64,000 nucleotides of DNA. It comes from Cliona cf. orientalis. Taxonomy: Eukaryota > Porifera > Demospongiae > Clionaida > Clionaidae. Shown in pieces: positions 1-11,239 of the stretch (positions are counted from its first letter, which is position 1; each line of letters opens with the position of its first letter). The translations under genes and the position numbers were made by a program. The notes beneath the pieces are model-generated. The model made no database searches, was not told the origin of the DNA, and saw nothing but the letters and a program-made list of their open reading frames with translations. The stretch covers positions 5,762,546 through 5,826,545 of the forward strand of contig OZ005706.1 of the NCBI GenBank assembly GCA_963930775.1, given 5' to 3'.

Positions 1-741
1 CATCAAGGTGAGAAACTAATATTCCATCATTTACTCTGTAACTATGATACTTTGTTCTCTATAGCTGCCAGTGTAATATGTCAAGGCGGTGAAGAGAGCA
101 TTTCCAGTGAAGTTCAAACCAGCAGTAGTGAATCTAAAGGTTTGTTGTAAATTAACAATAATAATTTACTAGTTATGTACATGTATATGACTTTCATAGT
201 CTCTATACTGTTTTATCATCTTCTTAATGTTAATGCTATGTGTTGTATCATTTTTCAGAACCGGTAGGGACGTTTGCTGAGTCAGACCCAACAGTACCCA
301 CCATGATATCTCCTCAACAAAAGGAGCAGCTTCGTCGAAAGCAATACTTCGAGTCCGAGCAAATAATATACAAATTTCAGAAACTATTCACATCCACGAA
401 GAAATCTCTACGTGAGGAAAAAGTCTCCGTTGCTGAGCTTATCAGTCATTTAGAGTGCTTAGGATCAATCAAACCAACATATGTAGATATTGGTCGATCT
501 CCACTGCGAAGCCAGCTACCAGGGCTAGCTGACGCTAAGACTGTTGATGCTGTCATGTCCGTTGTCAAGGACTACTGTTCATTCTTCAATTACCACATGG
601 TGGAGCACATCATCGATGAATTCGGGACAAAGCAAGACAAGGAGAACATGGCCAGCTACAAAGAGGACTTCACCAAATATGCCGAGTGCTGCATTACACA
701 ATGTCCTTCAGAGGTTGGGAAAATGAGTGAAGAGGGGTGCG

Positions 742-2299
742 TATGGCATTCCAACACTGACAAAATTGGCAAGCTCAAATATATGATCAAACTTGAGTCA
801 GATATATGGTCAAACTCAAATATGTGGTCAAAATTGTTGCCTATGTATGGTCAAAGCCAAATATATAGTCAAATTTTATATGATCAAACTCAAATACATG
901 GTCAAACGAAAGTTATGGTCATTTTTCCCATATATGGTCAAACATGCAGCAAATATATCAGGCGCGTAGGCAGGGGGGCTTCCATGTTGCCTGGAAGCCC
1001 CCCCTCCCCCCTCCTCACTCCCCGACAAACCATATCTATGGTACAAGTGCGCGCGCGTTAAGTTGGGATAGCAGCATGCTCCGCCTACTCAGTGGGCGAA
1101 CTTTGACCCTGCAACTCAAGGACCAGAATGGTGGAGAGAAGATAGAAAAAGCTTGAGTATTTTTTACGAAAGTGAGCGCTCCCGCTTCTAGAGGTATGGC
1201 ACTGGAAAACATTGTATGAAAAAAACATGACATTGTATTGTTCATAATAGTAGCTATTGTCACTTATCGACATCTATACCGATTTATGAAAATTTTTACG
1301 GGCATGTGCAAGTGCATGCACTCATTTTATACCACTTCTTCCCCTATGGAAGCCCCCTAAAACTTTTTCTGCCTACGCCACTGTATATGGTCAAAATTCA
1401 AGAAGATCCCTTACATAATAGTCACGGATATGACGTATTAATTGGACCGACGTGACGTCAACAGAATCATAGCCAGAATCCGCGTTCACGAATAAAATTC
1501 GCGATCGCGCGCACAAACGTACACTCTCGATCCTTACCTTATGTAGTCTCATTCACGGACCCGCCCCCTTTAGGGCGGAGTCTGGGGACTTGACCATTTC
1601 GCTCCGCTCCTACGTGGGAGGGCTGGTGCGTGAGACTAGGTACAATCGGAGCAGTATGGTAAGCATGAATGAAACTACTAGCTATTCATGCACTATAATA
1701 TATCCTACTACACCTGGTGTGTCCGAGGCTTACCTTGGCTAGCCTTATCCCCAGGTCCTCTCTCGATCTCCCAGTATTTTAATATTATGAAAGATAGAGA
1801 GAGGGCCTGGGGACACGGCTAGCTCAGCTAATTTCATTCATACTTACCTTACAATGTCCGATTGTACCTATTCTCGCGCGCCAGCCCTACGAAGGAGGGA
1901 TTGTAGCGGAGCGAGATGGCCAAGTCCCCAGAGGGGGCGGGTCCGAGAACGAGACTACGTAGCGGGTAAAGGGATCGTTTGTGCGCGCGATCGCGAATTT
2001 TATTTGCGAACGCGGATTCTGGCTGTGATTCTGTTGACGTCACGTCGGTCCAATTAACTAATAGATACGTCATATCCGTGACTATTATGTAAGGGGATCT
2101 TCTTGAATTTTGACCATATATTTGCTGCGTGTTTGACCATATATGGGCAAAATGACCATAACTTTCGTTTGACCATATATTTGGCTTTGACCATACATAG
2201 GCAACAATTTTGACCACATATTTGAGTTTGACCATATATCTGACTCAAGTTTGATCATATATTTGAGCTTGCCAATTTTGTCAGTGTTGGAATGCCATA
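742..2299. mobile_element. Long-TIR (foldback-like) DNA transposon inside gene A exon
   Basis: The ends are mirror images (TATGGCATTCCAACACTG and its complement), and the inverted arms continue for several hundred bases (742-1690 against 1850-2299). They are rich in a short repeat reading TATATGGTCAAA. The flanks carry a 7-bp direct repeat GGGTGCG (735-741 and 2300-2306). Removing the element plus one repeat restores the sequence seen in genes B, C and E. No transposase reading frame is visible, so it is non-autonomous. A 7-bp duplication with long arms recalls Galileo-like members of the P superfamily, but this assignment is only a suggestion. Confidence 0.85.
959..1383. mobile_element. MITE (CAGNGGCGTAG family) nested in the foldback element
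   Basis: It begins CAGGCGCGTAGGCAG, ends TGCCTACGCCACTG and is flanked by a 5-bp repeat TATAT. The other arm of the host transposon (around 2,110-2,130) shows the uninterrupted sequence. The same family occurs at 18,701-19,030 and 46,545-46,882. Confidence 0.8.
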
Positions 2300-2762
2300 G
2301 GGTGCGCTAACTTATTCGTAACGTTGGATGATTCGTTTGACAATTGCGCCATCAGTCACCTCAGTGTATTCATTGGCAACTTACGGAAGGTCCTGAAGAT
2401 TCCTTCTGATGTTGCACTCAAGCTGTGTCGTGTTAATCTCGGAAGCATCAAGCTGATCTTTCAAATCCCTCTTTCTGTCCAGCAAGCCATCTTTCCTCTC
2501 TCCAGTGAGCAGGAAGCAGAGTTATCCAGTCTAAGTGTTGTACAGCTCTCCTGTGGGGACTACCAGTTCACTCCACAACAGATTGAGGTAAAGTTAACAG
2601 ACCCTAGTGGATGGATTTGTTGAGTAGCTCCATTTTCTGTGTTTCCAGGAAGTGGTAGAAGAGCCAGCGACTGATGGAGACTCTGATAGCGGGGCAACTA
2701 TTGACAGCAAAAACACATGTGAGTTAGCATTAATTTTCTTGTATATGAACCCTTGAGCACAT

Positions 2763-3236
2763 CCCCAGTGGCTGTATAGTTCTAATGGTGCATGTGGTAA
2801 AGGTCGTCAATACACACATCGATGCCAGGGCCTCAATCGTAGAGATGGAGTCTAATATCAACTTTCGACTTTGAGTTTCGATGCTTCAATCAAAGGAGAT
2901 GAACTCGACAGCACAGTACAGCTTCCGAACTTCAGATCGGTCGTGGCATGACGCGTGCTATAAATAGCACAAGGCTAGCTTTATTTATCCACAGGATTAC
3001 GTCAGCCAAGGGAACGCGTGAATTTTGGCCGGCATTACTTGTCGGAGAAAGTAGCACTCAGCTTTTAATGTATTCGCTGGATATGTATGTAAGTTAATAT
3101 ATGATTCTGTGGATTTTCAGGTCTCAGAAGTGTTCTGTAAAGGCTCTGAATTTTAGCGCTATGACGACATAGGTTACATCATAATTACAACATAATTACC
3201 TAATAACCGCAAAAAAGTAAATTTATACTGGGGATG
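2763..3236 (-). repeat. Dispersed repeat S with CCCCAGT ends (intron of gene A)
   Basis: The ends are short inverted repeats (CCCCAGTGG... and ...ACTGGGG). The body matches 24,312-24,862 in the opposite orientation and, more weakly, 55,158-55,475. It contains no credible reading frame. It lies next to two U repeats here, and next to the U array near gene B, so S and U seem to travel or accumulate together. Confidence 0.65.
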
Positions 3237-4078
3237 TAATGAACAACTTTGAGACTACGTCCAGAGTCCCTCACGAACACGCCGCCATAAATTCGAACTA
3301 GGACACATCGACAAACTGCGCATGCTCCGTATACGCGTACAATGTTGGGCATGGGGCGCGCGGCTTGAGCCGGTTGACCTTCATCTGCCACGTGCTCGAC
3401 TGAATAGGGAAATCCCCCTGCCCTGAAAGCGAGCTCGCTAGAGAAAGCGAACTGAGAGAAACGCCATAAGGATATCATCGGATAGTCCACGATGTCTTCT
3501 ACGCTAGGCTCGAATTCTGGGCCCCAACAAGCTTTCATGCGTGCTAAACATTTTGAAACGGTCTTAACCGCATTTTCGTCATATTTTACATCATATTTTA
3601 CATCACAATTACCTCATCGGTCGGCCGAATAGTTTTTTTCTAATTGGGACTCTGGACGTAATGAACAACTCAGAGACTACGTCCAGAGTCCCTCACGAAT
3701 ACGCCGCCATAAATTCGAACTAGGACACATCGACAAACTGCGCATGCTCCGTATACGTGTACAATATTGGGGCGCGCGGCTTGAGCCGGTTGACCTTCAC
3801 CCGCCATGTGCTCGACTGAATAGGGAAATCCCCCTGCCCTGAAAGCGAGCTCGCTAGAGAAAGCGAACTGAGAGAAACGCCAAAAGGATATCATCGGATA
3901 GTCCACGATCTCTTCTACGCTAGGTTCGAATTCTGGGCCCCAATAACCTTTCATGCGCGCTAAACATTTTGAAACAGTCTTAACCGCATTTACATCATCA
4001 TTACTCATCATTACTCATAATTACCTCATCGGTCGGCCGATTTGTTTTTTTCTAATTGGGACTCTGGACGTAATATAC
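3237..4078 (-). repeat. Two tandem units of the 430-bp U repeat (intron of gene A)
   Basis: Two copies (about 3,237-3,660 and 3,661-4,078) are inverted relative to the six-unit array at 21,691-24,309. Each has AGTCCC/GGGACT near its ends, a central GC-rich part and a terminal run of ATGATGAAA-like triplets. A 100-codon reading frame occurs in the copies but is broken differently from copy to copy and is not believed to be a gene. Confidence 0.7.
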
Positions 4079-5918
4079 TCTGGATCATCCATGTTTTTTC
4101 AATGCTACATGAACAATGTCATGTGTTTTTAATATGGGAATGGGCCTTGGGATGATAGGCACTGATCTAGAAATTTTATATGGAAGGTGGCTGATAGGGT
4201 GGCTACCCATAGTAAAGCAAACTATACTGGTACAAGGGGTGGGGTGGCTGATTGATAATGGTGGACGTCTCCAACACTATTACTTACATTGCATAAAAAT
4301 AAATGGGGGTGGCTAGCCACCCTATCTACCCCCTTGGATCAACCCCCGGGCCCATTTGATTCCATATAATTATGTACATGCACGGCACTACATGTAGATG
4401 TACAAACCATTGTTGGAGTATACTCTTAATAATAGTGCACCCCTCCCATTTTTGTTTCTTTCAATCTCTGTCAAATTAGACAATAATAAACATCTATTCA
4501 TCCTAAATGATGTATATGCTTTTATTCTTTTTGTGTGTGTGTGGGTGTACTATGATTGGCCTATTAAATTTGAAACTCAAGGCTACACTAGTACTCAGTT
4601 TATGGTCTTTGCCAGTATTGTGTTCACATCTATAATATATACTGTTACAGGCTCTGCATGACAATAGTCTATCACTTTGTGTGACTATAGGTGATGCTGA
4701 GTTGTCATCGATGGCTGCTGGACTGGCTGTGGGCAAACCTGGGGATACTGCCTCCATCAGTGCTGACTCAGCACTAGGGAGGAGCAGTGTTATCACTGGC
4801 ACTACAGCCAGAGTGACACAGTTCAGTGAGGTGAGTCAGATCACTGACTGCTACTGGTCTGGGCTGTTCTAATGTCCCATATTCCATTCCCCTGGCAGGA
4901 TCTGGTGGACAGAGAATTAGGTGATCCTGGAATGGGAATGGGACATGGTGGTGCTTATACATCAACCCAAAATAAACTATTTCAAGCATCATACAGGGGA
5001 GACTTGAAGAAAGTAAAAGAACTCATTGAGGAGAAGCAATTTGATCCACTACAGAAAGAAGGCCAGTATGGAGGGAATGTTCTTCACTACTCCGCTCAGT
5101 TTGGACAGCTTGAAGTGCTGAGATATTTCATCGAAGAGAGGGGATGTAGTCCAGCAAGTCAAGACAATCGAGCAGCAACACCTCTCCATTATGCAGCTCT
5201 CGGTAAACATTTTGATATAGTGCGCTACCTGGTTGCCAAGCAACAAATGGATCCACTGTGTTATGATGACACTGGCACTACTCCACTACATGCTGCTTGT
5301 CAGGGTGGAGATATTAATGTCGTGAGATATCTAGTGAATGAACTAAGCAAGTTTCTTCCACTCAAGGACATACTCACCAGCAGAGGCATCAATGGAAATG
5401 CTCCTATCCACCACGCAGCTGGATTCGGACATTTACAGGTCATCCAATATTTTATTGCAAACTTGAACTGTGATCCTAACATTGCTCGACCTATTGAGTA
5501 CCAGGGTAGGACTACTGGATTTGGAGGTAGAATTGCCCTTCATTCAGCTGCCCAAGGAGGACATCTGCACGTCGTCAAATACTTGGTAGAACAGTGTAAC
5601 TGCAACCCATCGCACTTGGACAGTGAGAGAGTAACACCGCTGTACCTCGCAGCTCATGATGGTCATCTTGAGGTAGTGCAGTACCTCACCCTGGAACAGC
5701 ACTGTGACCCACTGTGTGTTACCAAGAATAACGACACTCCTCTTCATGATGCTGCTTACTGTGGCCACCTTCAACTTGTTAGATTCTTCATTGAAGTGCT
5801 CCACTGTCCTCCTGATGTTAGAGGATGGCTCAACATGACACCACTGGAACAAGCACGTAGCCGAGGTCACCGCCATGTTGTACAATATTTAGAGTTCATT
5901 CATCCTAAACTTCAGTAA

Positions 5919-6236
5919 ATTTTATATAATTATTGTTTTAATTTGTACTATCTTTCGCTGTTATGATTCTGTGACTATTGTTTTTGATGATTAATTTTTG
6001 AGACTAAAAACCCATGACAATAGTGCTCATTGCTGATTGGATTGATTACAACATCACCAAAAATAATAGTTATCAGTGAAACAAAAGAAAATTACCTCAG
6101 TAATAATATTATTAAGTATTATGACATAATTGTGCATGAAAATTCAACAATTGTATGTGAATAATACCTGCTGCATTAATATAAACAGAGTATGGACATA
6201 CATGGCACAGAACTACGCAGAGTCTAACATCAACAA
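5919..6236. other. Short convergent intergenic space
   Basis: A/T-rich 3' flank of gene A that faces the stop codon of the opposite-strand UBASH3-like copy. The same spacer, with the same small motifs (for example CATCACCAAAAATAATA), recurs behind genes B to E. This shows that it belongs to the duplicated unit. No other feature is seen. Confidence 0.6.
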
Positions 6237-7520
6237 TCACTGCAGGCATCTCCAATCAAATCGGATGTTTGGTGCGTGAGTGAGAGGTGGGATGGGAGGA
6301 TCGATAAAGTCCCAAGTGCTGTTCTGTCAAACTCGCTCTCCTGACACAAACAAAGTCCACAGTAGGGGATCTTCTGGACAATCTTGGTCAGCTCCTGGGC
6401 GGTGCGGGGCTGAGCTCCAACTAGCTGTCTGGTACAAGCCTCCAGCGTAGCAGCGTGACCGACAAACATCATGTTGCCAGAAGCTGCCCAATCATCTTCA
6501 GAATCAGCCGGGTGATGTTAAACATTCTCTTGTAGAATTCCAAGTGCGTCTCGTTTAGTTTGGGGTCTTGAAGAGCGACCTGCGACACATAACTGGTGTC
6601 CACATTTGCTGAGCTCAGCAGGTGTCCTGAATGTGGGGAAACTCCCTCGGCACAACACTAGCCACTCAAAGAGACCATTCTCGATCCTCAGCTTGATGCT
6701 CGGGTCCTGGAGACCTTGGACAATGGTGTTTGCTGTCTGGACGCAGCGCAGTGCGGGAGAGCAGTGGACGTATTGGATCCATATGCTTTGCTCTCTCATG
6801 CCTTCGCCCGTCAGTCGAGACTGGAAAAAAACAGTTTCTGTGATCGGAGAGTCCTTCATGAAGTCGCTTGGACCTCCTTTGCGTTTTGGTATCTCCTTTG
6901 GCATGTTCAGGTTTCTCCGGTGATAGCAGCCATTTGTGTCAAAGGAGAGCCGGATCCACTGCTTACCAAATGTCACATCGACTCTCTCTGCGTGTCTAAA
7001 GATAAAAAGCCGTCTCGGTTCGAAATCTTGAGGTGGGATGGGTGGAGCATTCTCTTCAATTGGGCTACCTCCGTCTGCGATGTGATTGGTCACACTGTGA
7101 TCCTTTTTCTTAATTTGTGGTTTTTGTACTTTTGCGTAGAGTTCTTCAACATTTCCTTGATCAGGGAGCAGTCCAGCGGCGTCATCATAGCATTGTTCGT
7201 CTTCGGTCCTTCGTAGTGAGTCTTTTCGAGAGAGGAACGGGGGGCGGATGTATTTTGAAGGGGAGGGGAGAGAGTCACTCCCGGAGATTACCCATGACCT
7301 GTAGGGAGAGAATTTGGAGGGCTGAGCACATTAGCATATTCAGTGTCTGACGGTAGCAAATAATCGTCTATTGACTCTATTATTAATAGTAACCACCGAA
7401 GCTACGTCTACCTGTGTAGAGTCTAGCAGTCTGAGTCTTTTGTCTTCTCGACGTAGTTGCCGGGATAGAGGCCGGACATGCCTGAGTTCTGAGAGGTGCC
7501 GAAGAACCAACCTTCACTAT
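6237..7520 (-). pseudogene. UBASH3 (TULA/STS)-like copy 1: partial SH3 plus histidine phosphatase domain
   Basis: Read on the minus strand. The exon at 7412-7520 encodes the second half of an SH3 domain (GWFFGTS...GLYPGNYVE). An exon starting at 7298 encodes a linker (ELYAKVQKP) and a phosphoglycerate-mutase-type phosphatase domain. The catalytic RHAER, the NLNMPKEIPKR segment, HCSPALRCVQTA and the second histidine in VGHAATLEA are all recognisable. The C-terminus (FDWRCLQ, stop at 6237-6239) is present. UBASH3 proteins dephosphorylate or bind tyrosine-kinase signalling proteins. The UBA and 2H domains and the first half of SH3 are absent. An 11-bp deletion near 6,605 and a 1-bp loss near 6,490 shift the frame and give a stop shortly after AELSKCG. 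It is best read as a decayed partial duplicate of a host gene. Confidence 0.75.
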
Positions 7521-7859
7521 CTGTGTGTAAATGTATGTGCATATGTGCATACAGTATTAATGTTGGTATGGTAAGGGTCAACAATAATGCATGTATACAT
7601 GCTATATGTATGTGAGTGAGTGTGTGTATGCATATGGTAAGGGTCAACAGTTTCAGATACTAGCTAGCTATGACAATGCTAGCCTACTTCCAAAGATGCT
7701 TGGAGAATGACACATAATCGGCATACAAATGTTCCATAATAATTATTATTATACCATATACATGTGCATGTGACGTGTAATCTAATTAGAGGTGGCATGG
7801 TTTAGCATTTACATCTCTCCTCGGATTGCTGGTGAGAGGCAGAGAGAGGTGATGGGGTG

Positions 7860-7970
7860 ACCAGACCCAACACAAGATGGCGGGGTCGCTCTGCGGCCAA
7901 TCAGACAGCCAGCCAATCAGAACATCTACATGCCTGCCAACTGCAGACCAATGCCGACCACTGCAGCTTA
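7860..7970. promoter_or_regulatory. CCAAT/YY1-like promoter module, copy 1
   Basis: It contains AAGATGGCGG, a YY1-type initiator motif, and three CCAAT boxes (GGCCAATC, GCCAATCAG, GACCAATG) within about 80 bp. This is the make-up of a housekeeping promoter. It lies upstream of UBASH3 copy 1 on the minus strand and is repeated upstream of copy 2. The direction is uncertain because a short + strand frame also begins at the ATGGCGG. Confidence 0.4.
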
Positions 7971-8009
7971 TAGTAGCTGCTATGTCTGTACGTGTAATGC
8001 TGGTTCTTT

Positions 8010-9180
8010 CCAAACTCGCTCTCCTGACACACACAAAGTCCACAGTAGGGGATCTTCTGGACAATCTTGGTCAACTCCCAGCTCCAACTAGCTGTCTGGT
8101 ACAAGCCTCCAGCGTAGCAGCGTGACCGACAAACATCACATTGCCAGAAGCTGGCCCAATTGTCTTCAGAATCAGCCGGGTGATATTAAACATTCTCTTG
8201 TAGAATTCCAAGTGCGTCTCGTTTGGTTTGAGGTCTTGAAGAGTGACCTGCGACACATAACTGGTGTCCACGATTAGGCCACATTTGCTGAGCTCAGCAG
8301 GTGTCATGAATGTGGGGAAACTCCCTCGGCACCACACTAGCCACTCAAAGAGCCTGTTCTCGATCCTCAGCTTGATGCTCGGGTCCTGGAGACCTTGGAC
8401 GATGGCGTTTGCTATCTGGATACACTGCAGTGTGGGAGAGCAGTAGATGTATTGAATCCGTATTCCTTGCTCTCTCATGCCTTCGCCCGTCAGCCGAGAG
8501 TGGAGTTTCTGTGATCAGAGAGTCCTTCATGAAGTCGCTTGGACCTCCTTTGCGTTTTGGTATCTCCTTTGGCATGTTCAGATTTCTCCGGTGATAGCAG
8601 CCGTTTGTATTAATGATAGCTGGATCCACTGCTTATCAAACGTCACATCAACTCTCTCTGCGTGTCTGAAGATAAAAAGCCGTCTCGGTCCAAAATCTTG
8701 AGGCAGGATGGGCAGAGCATTCTCCTAAATAGGGCTACCTCCGTCTGCTATGTGATTGGTCACACCGTGATCCTTTTTCTTGATTCGTGGTTTTTGTACT
8801 TTTGCGTAGAGTTCTTCAACATTTCCTTGATCAGGGAGCAGTCCCGCTGCGTCATCATAGCACTGTTCATCTTCGGTCCTTCGTAGTGGGTCTTTTTGAG
8901 AGAGGGACGGGGGGCGGACGGATTTTGAAGGGGAGGGGACAGAGTCACTCCCGGAGATTACCCATGACCTATAGGGAAAGAATTTGGATATTAGTATATT
9001 TAATATTTGATGGTAGCAAATAATTGCCTATTAACTATATTATTAATATAACCACTGTAGCTACGTCTACCTGTGTAGAGTCCAGCAGTCTGAGTCTTTT
9101 GTCTTCTCGACGTAGTTGCCGGGATAGAGGCCGGACATGCCTGAGTTCTGAGAGGTGCCAAAGAACCAATCTTCACTGTC
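8010..9180 (-). pseudogene. UBASH3-like copy 2: partial SH3 plus histidine phosphatase domain
   Basis: The minus-strand duplicate of copy 1. The SH3 half exon lies at about 9072-9180 (DWFFGTS...YPGNYVE) and the linker/phosphatase exon starts near 8,970. A stop interrupts the linker just after NHIADGGSPI. A gap removes part of the N-terminal phosphatase segment near 8,615-8,630, and the sequence after ITE is also shortened. The C-terminal half (AELSKCGLIVDTSYV, VGHAATLEACTRQL) is well kept, but the last ~40 codons are replaced by the duplicated promoter-like block at the junction. It is a non-functional copy unless unusual splicing rescues it. Confidence 0.7.
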
Positions 9181-9399
9181 TGTGTATGAGTGCGTGTATG
9201 CATATGGTAAGGGTCAACAGCTTCAGATACAATGACAATGACACATAATCGGCATACAAATGTTTCATATTATATACCATACATGTACATGTATATGTGC
9301 ATGTGATAGACGTGTAATCTAATTAGAGGTGGCACGGTTTGGTATTTACATCTCTCCTCGGATTGCTGGTGAGAGGCAGAGAGAGGTGATGGGGTGACC

Positions 9400-9510
9400 A
9401 GACCCAACACAAGATGGCGGGGTCGCTCTGCGGCCAATCAGACAGCCAGCCAATCAGAACATCTACATGCCTGCCAACTGCAGACCAATGCCGACCACTG
9501 CAGCTTATAG
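9400..9510. promoter_or_regulatory. CCAAT/YY1-like promoter module, copy 2
   Basis: Duplicate of the 7,860-7,970 module with the same AAGATGGCGG and CCAAT boxes almost unchanged. Its position is upstream of UBASH3 copy 2 and downstream of the TOMM40 exons (both minus strand). Confidence 0.4.
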
Positions 9511-9748
9511 TAGCTGCTACACGTATGTCTGTATGTGTAATACTGGCAATATAACTAGCAGAAGTATTTGGCTGATATAATTATAGTTCCCCTCGCAGAT
9601 TTATACCGGAAGATAAGCTTTTATTATTATATGTGTACGCACTTTGAACCCACATAATAAACTGTATATTCAAAATATTAATCAGGTGCTGGTATCAATT
9701 GCGCACAGTGCGCATATTAATTCAACCCACCTCATTTTCTCTAACTAC

Positions 9749-10375
9749 TTTAGAGCCAACGTAAGTTGCTCCAAACTGCCACTGAGATGGCAGGACATCA
9801 GAGCCAAGTGTGATGGTGTGGGTGGTCTGGAAATATCTACTCAATCCTTTCTGGATGATGATCTTAGCTCCATCAAACACCTGCGGATACAATTGCTCTG
9901 CAAAGGGGGCCCGGGGGGGAGAGATCAGTACAGAGAGGTTATTAGGACAACATTTGGTACCTAAAATTGTATTAAATATTACTTGTCGTTGCTGTGGCCT
10001 ACGGCACTAACATTACTAACTTTACTAACTTTACCAACATTACCCTTGTCACTGCTGTGGTCGCAACTTACTGTAACCTGCCCAATTACATGTAAGGATC
10101 CCCCCTTACATTTGTAATTGTGAGGTTACGGCAGGTTATGGGGGGGGGGGGGGGGGAGAAAGATCAGCTAGTACAGAGAGGTCATTATGACTCCATTGGC
10201 TACACTGCACCTTATTATTAGTATTAGCCTGAGGTGTACTCCATGATGCCTTTATTACCTTTTAATTTTCTTCCAATTTCTTCGTAGCTTCCTGGGTTTG
10301 ATAGCACATCCTCTGCTGTGACCTCTGAACCACTGGCCTTCTGTTGGGAGTCTGGAGCAGGAACTGACGGGGGCA
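9749..10375 (-). pseudogene. TOMM40: TOMM40 fragment (two N-terminal exons only)
   Basis: The minus-strand exons 10259-10375 and 9749-9897 join in phase across a GT-AG intron. They encode a Pro-rich stretch, then LSNPGSYEEIGRKLK, EQLYPQVFDGAKIIIQKGLS and QWQFGATYVGSK. This matches the N-terminal region of Tom40, the mitochondrial outer-membrane import pore, where the conserved order is NPG-x-(F/Y)EE, EG(V/F)K, NHT and FG(A/V)TYVG. The last exon ends at a usable donor, but the rest of the beta barrel (starting QLSPTEAFPV in animals) is not found downstream. UBASH3 sequence follows instead. No first exon is seen before the neighbouring repeats. It is a fragment left by rearrangement, or a gene whose other exons are far away. 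Confidence 0.65.
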
Positions 10376-10403
10376 CTGCAGAGACGAAACATCATACACA
10401 TAA

Positions 10404-11056
10404 GTGGGCTATTCCAATTAATAAAGATACACCCCTGTTGAGGAACGATAATTGTATCCTGAGGGGGTAGCTTGACTTGATGAGGTCTTGGGGGTTGTTG
10501 AGGCTATTTTATTACCCCGCGCGCATGCGCAAGGGGTAAAGCAATCGGTTTGTCTATCTGTTATTGTTGTTGTCGTCGTTGTCGTTGGCACGAAAATCAC
10601 CAGATCTCGCGTTCTAGGCATCTGTGTGTGCTGTAAGCACGACCAATCGGTAGATATTGGTGAAAAACTGGTTCGTGTGCGCTTCGAATTTCTCAAAAAG
10701 GCTTACTAGTGCTACAAATTGTGCATTTTCTGTTCAGCATACCTGTGGCTTATTGACCACACCCAATCTTTGAGCATAATAGAATGCAGATGCGACTGCG
10801 CATGCTCAAGCACGGTGTTGGAAAGGGTTGTCACGTCATGAAACAGCTATGTTGCAATACTGGCTACAGAGCGTGCAGGGTATGTGCTCTAGTTAAATGA
10901 TGTTCTGGGGGTAAAATGGTGCACTTTAACGATGTCTTGGGGGTCACTGCCTCCATTTTAATTAAGTCCTCTGGGGGAAATTTATCTGATTACTTGTCTT
11001 CAGGGGAACTGGAAAAGTGTTCCTCAACAGGAGTGTATTCTTAACTGTATTGGCCC
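10404..11056. mobile_element. Inverted-repeat element with ATACACYCCTGTTGAGGAAC ends
   Basis: The left arm (about 10,404-10,450) and right arm (about 11,015-11,056) are reverse complements over roughly 40 bp. The interior holds a copy of repeat R (about 10,508-10,895). There is no coding potential. A run of 17 G lies just outside at 10,141-10,157. Confidence 0.55.
10508..10895 (+). repeat. Dispersed repeat R, copy 1
   Basis: It starts near TACCCCGCGCGCATGCGCAA and ends near GGGTATGTGCTCTAG. It contains a TTGTTGTCGTCGTTG stretch and is closely matched by 19,571-19,990. A short inverted piece of its start lies at 19,300-19,370. The short reading frame inside is not conserved in a way that suggests a protein. 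Confidence 0.6.
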
Positions 11057-11239
11057 AATTTCGGTATGCTAAATTATTATGCACCTATCAATATAATGCC
11101 CCACTACCCCCCTCCCGGGCACTATAGGGGACAACACAGGGGGATTGACACAGAAAACCAAGCCCCAGACAGGCACTCATAGCCAGTGGACCCATGGACT
11201 GTCCCTCATTTACCTTGGATATCCAACATACTACTATTA

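Larger units (their letters stand above)
1..5918 (+). pseudogene. Cluster gene A (3' part): Death-unknown domain-ankyrin protein, coding exon split by a transposon
   Basis: The window opens on the last bases of a Death-domain exon (1-7). Further exons are 65-139 (Ser/Glu linker), 259-2587 (conserved unnamed domain), 2649-2718 (acidic linker), 4691-4830 (Gly/Ser/Thr linker) and 4899-5918 (nine ankyrin repeats, each with TPLHxAA-like cores, ending FIHPKLQ). All exon junctions have GT-AG ends and the same phases as in genes B and D. The domain exon is interrupted after the codons for EEGC by a 1.56-kb inverted-repeat DNA transposon flanked by a 7-bp duplication, so translation would run into the transposon and stop. 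The exon sequence on both sides of the insertion is otherwise open and very close to genes B, C and E, so the insertion looks recent. The leader and most of the Death domain lie before the window. The role is inferred to be Death-domain signalling with an ankyrin scaffold; no function is known to me. Confidence 0.8.
6340..9545. repeat. Direct 1.6-kb tandem duplication covering UBASH3 copies 1 and 2
   Basis: The segment 6,340-7,990 is repeated at about 8,017-9,545 in the same order: phosphatase exon, SH3 half exon, then a GC-rich CCAAT/ATGGCGG block. The junction lies near 8,000-8,015, where the CCAAT block runs directly into phosphatase sequence. The copies differ by point changes and small indels, so the event is not the newest in the cluster. 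Confidence 0.75.

Noticed and set aside
4116-4661. Short + strand frames in the intron of gene A
   Set aside because: Corresponding intron sequence in B and C is not open and shows no splice sites; only A/T-rich intron remains.
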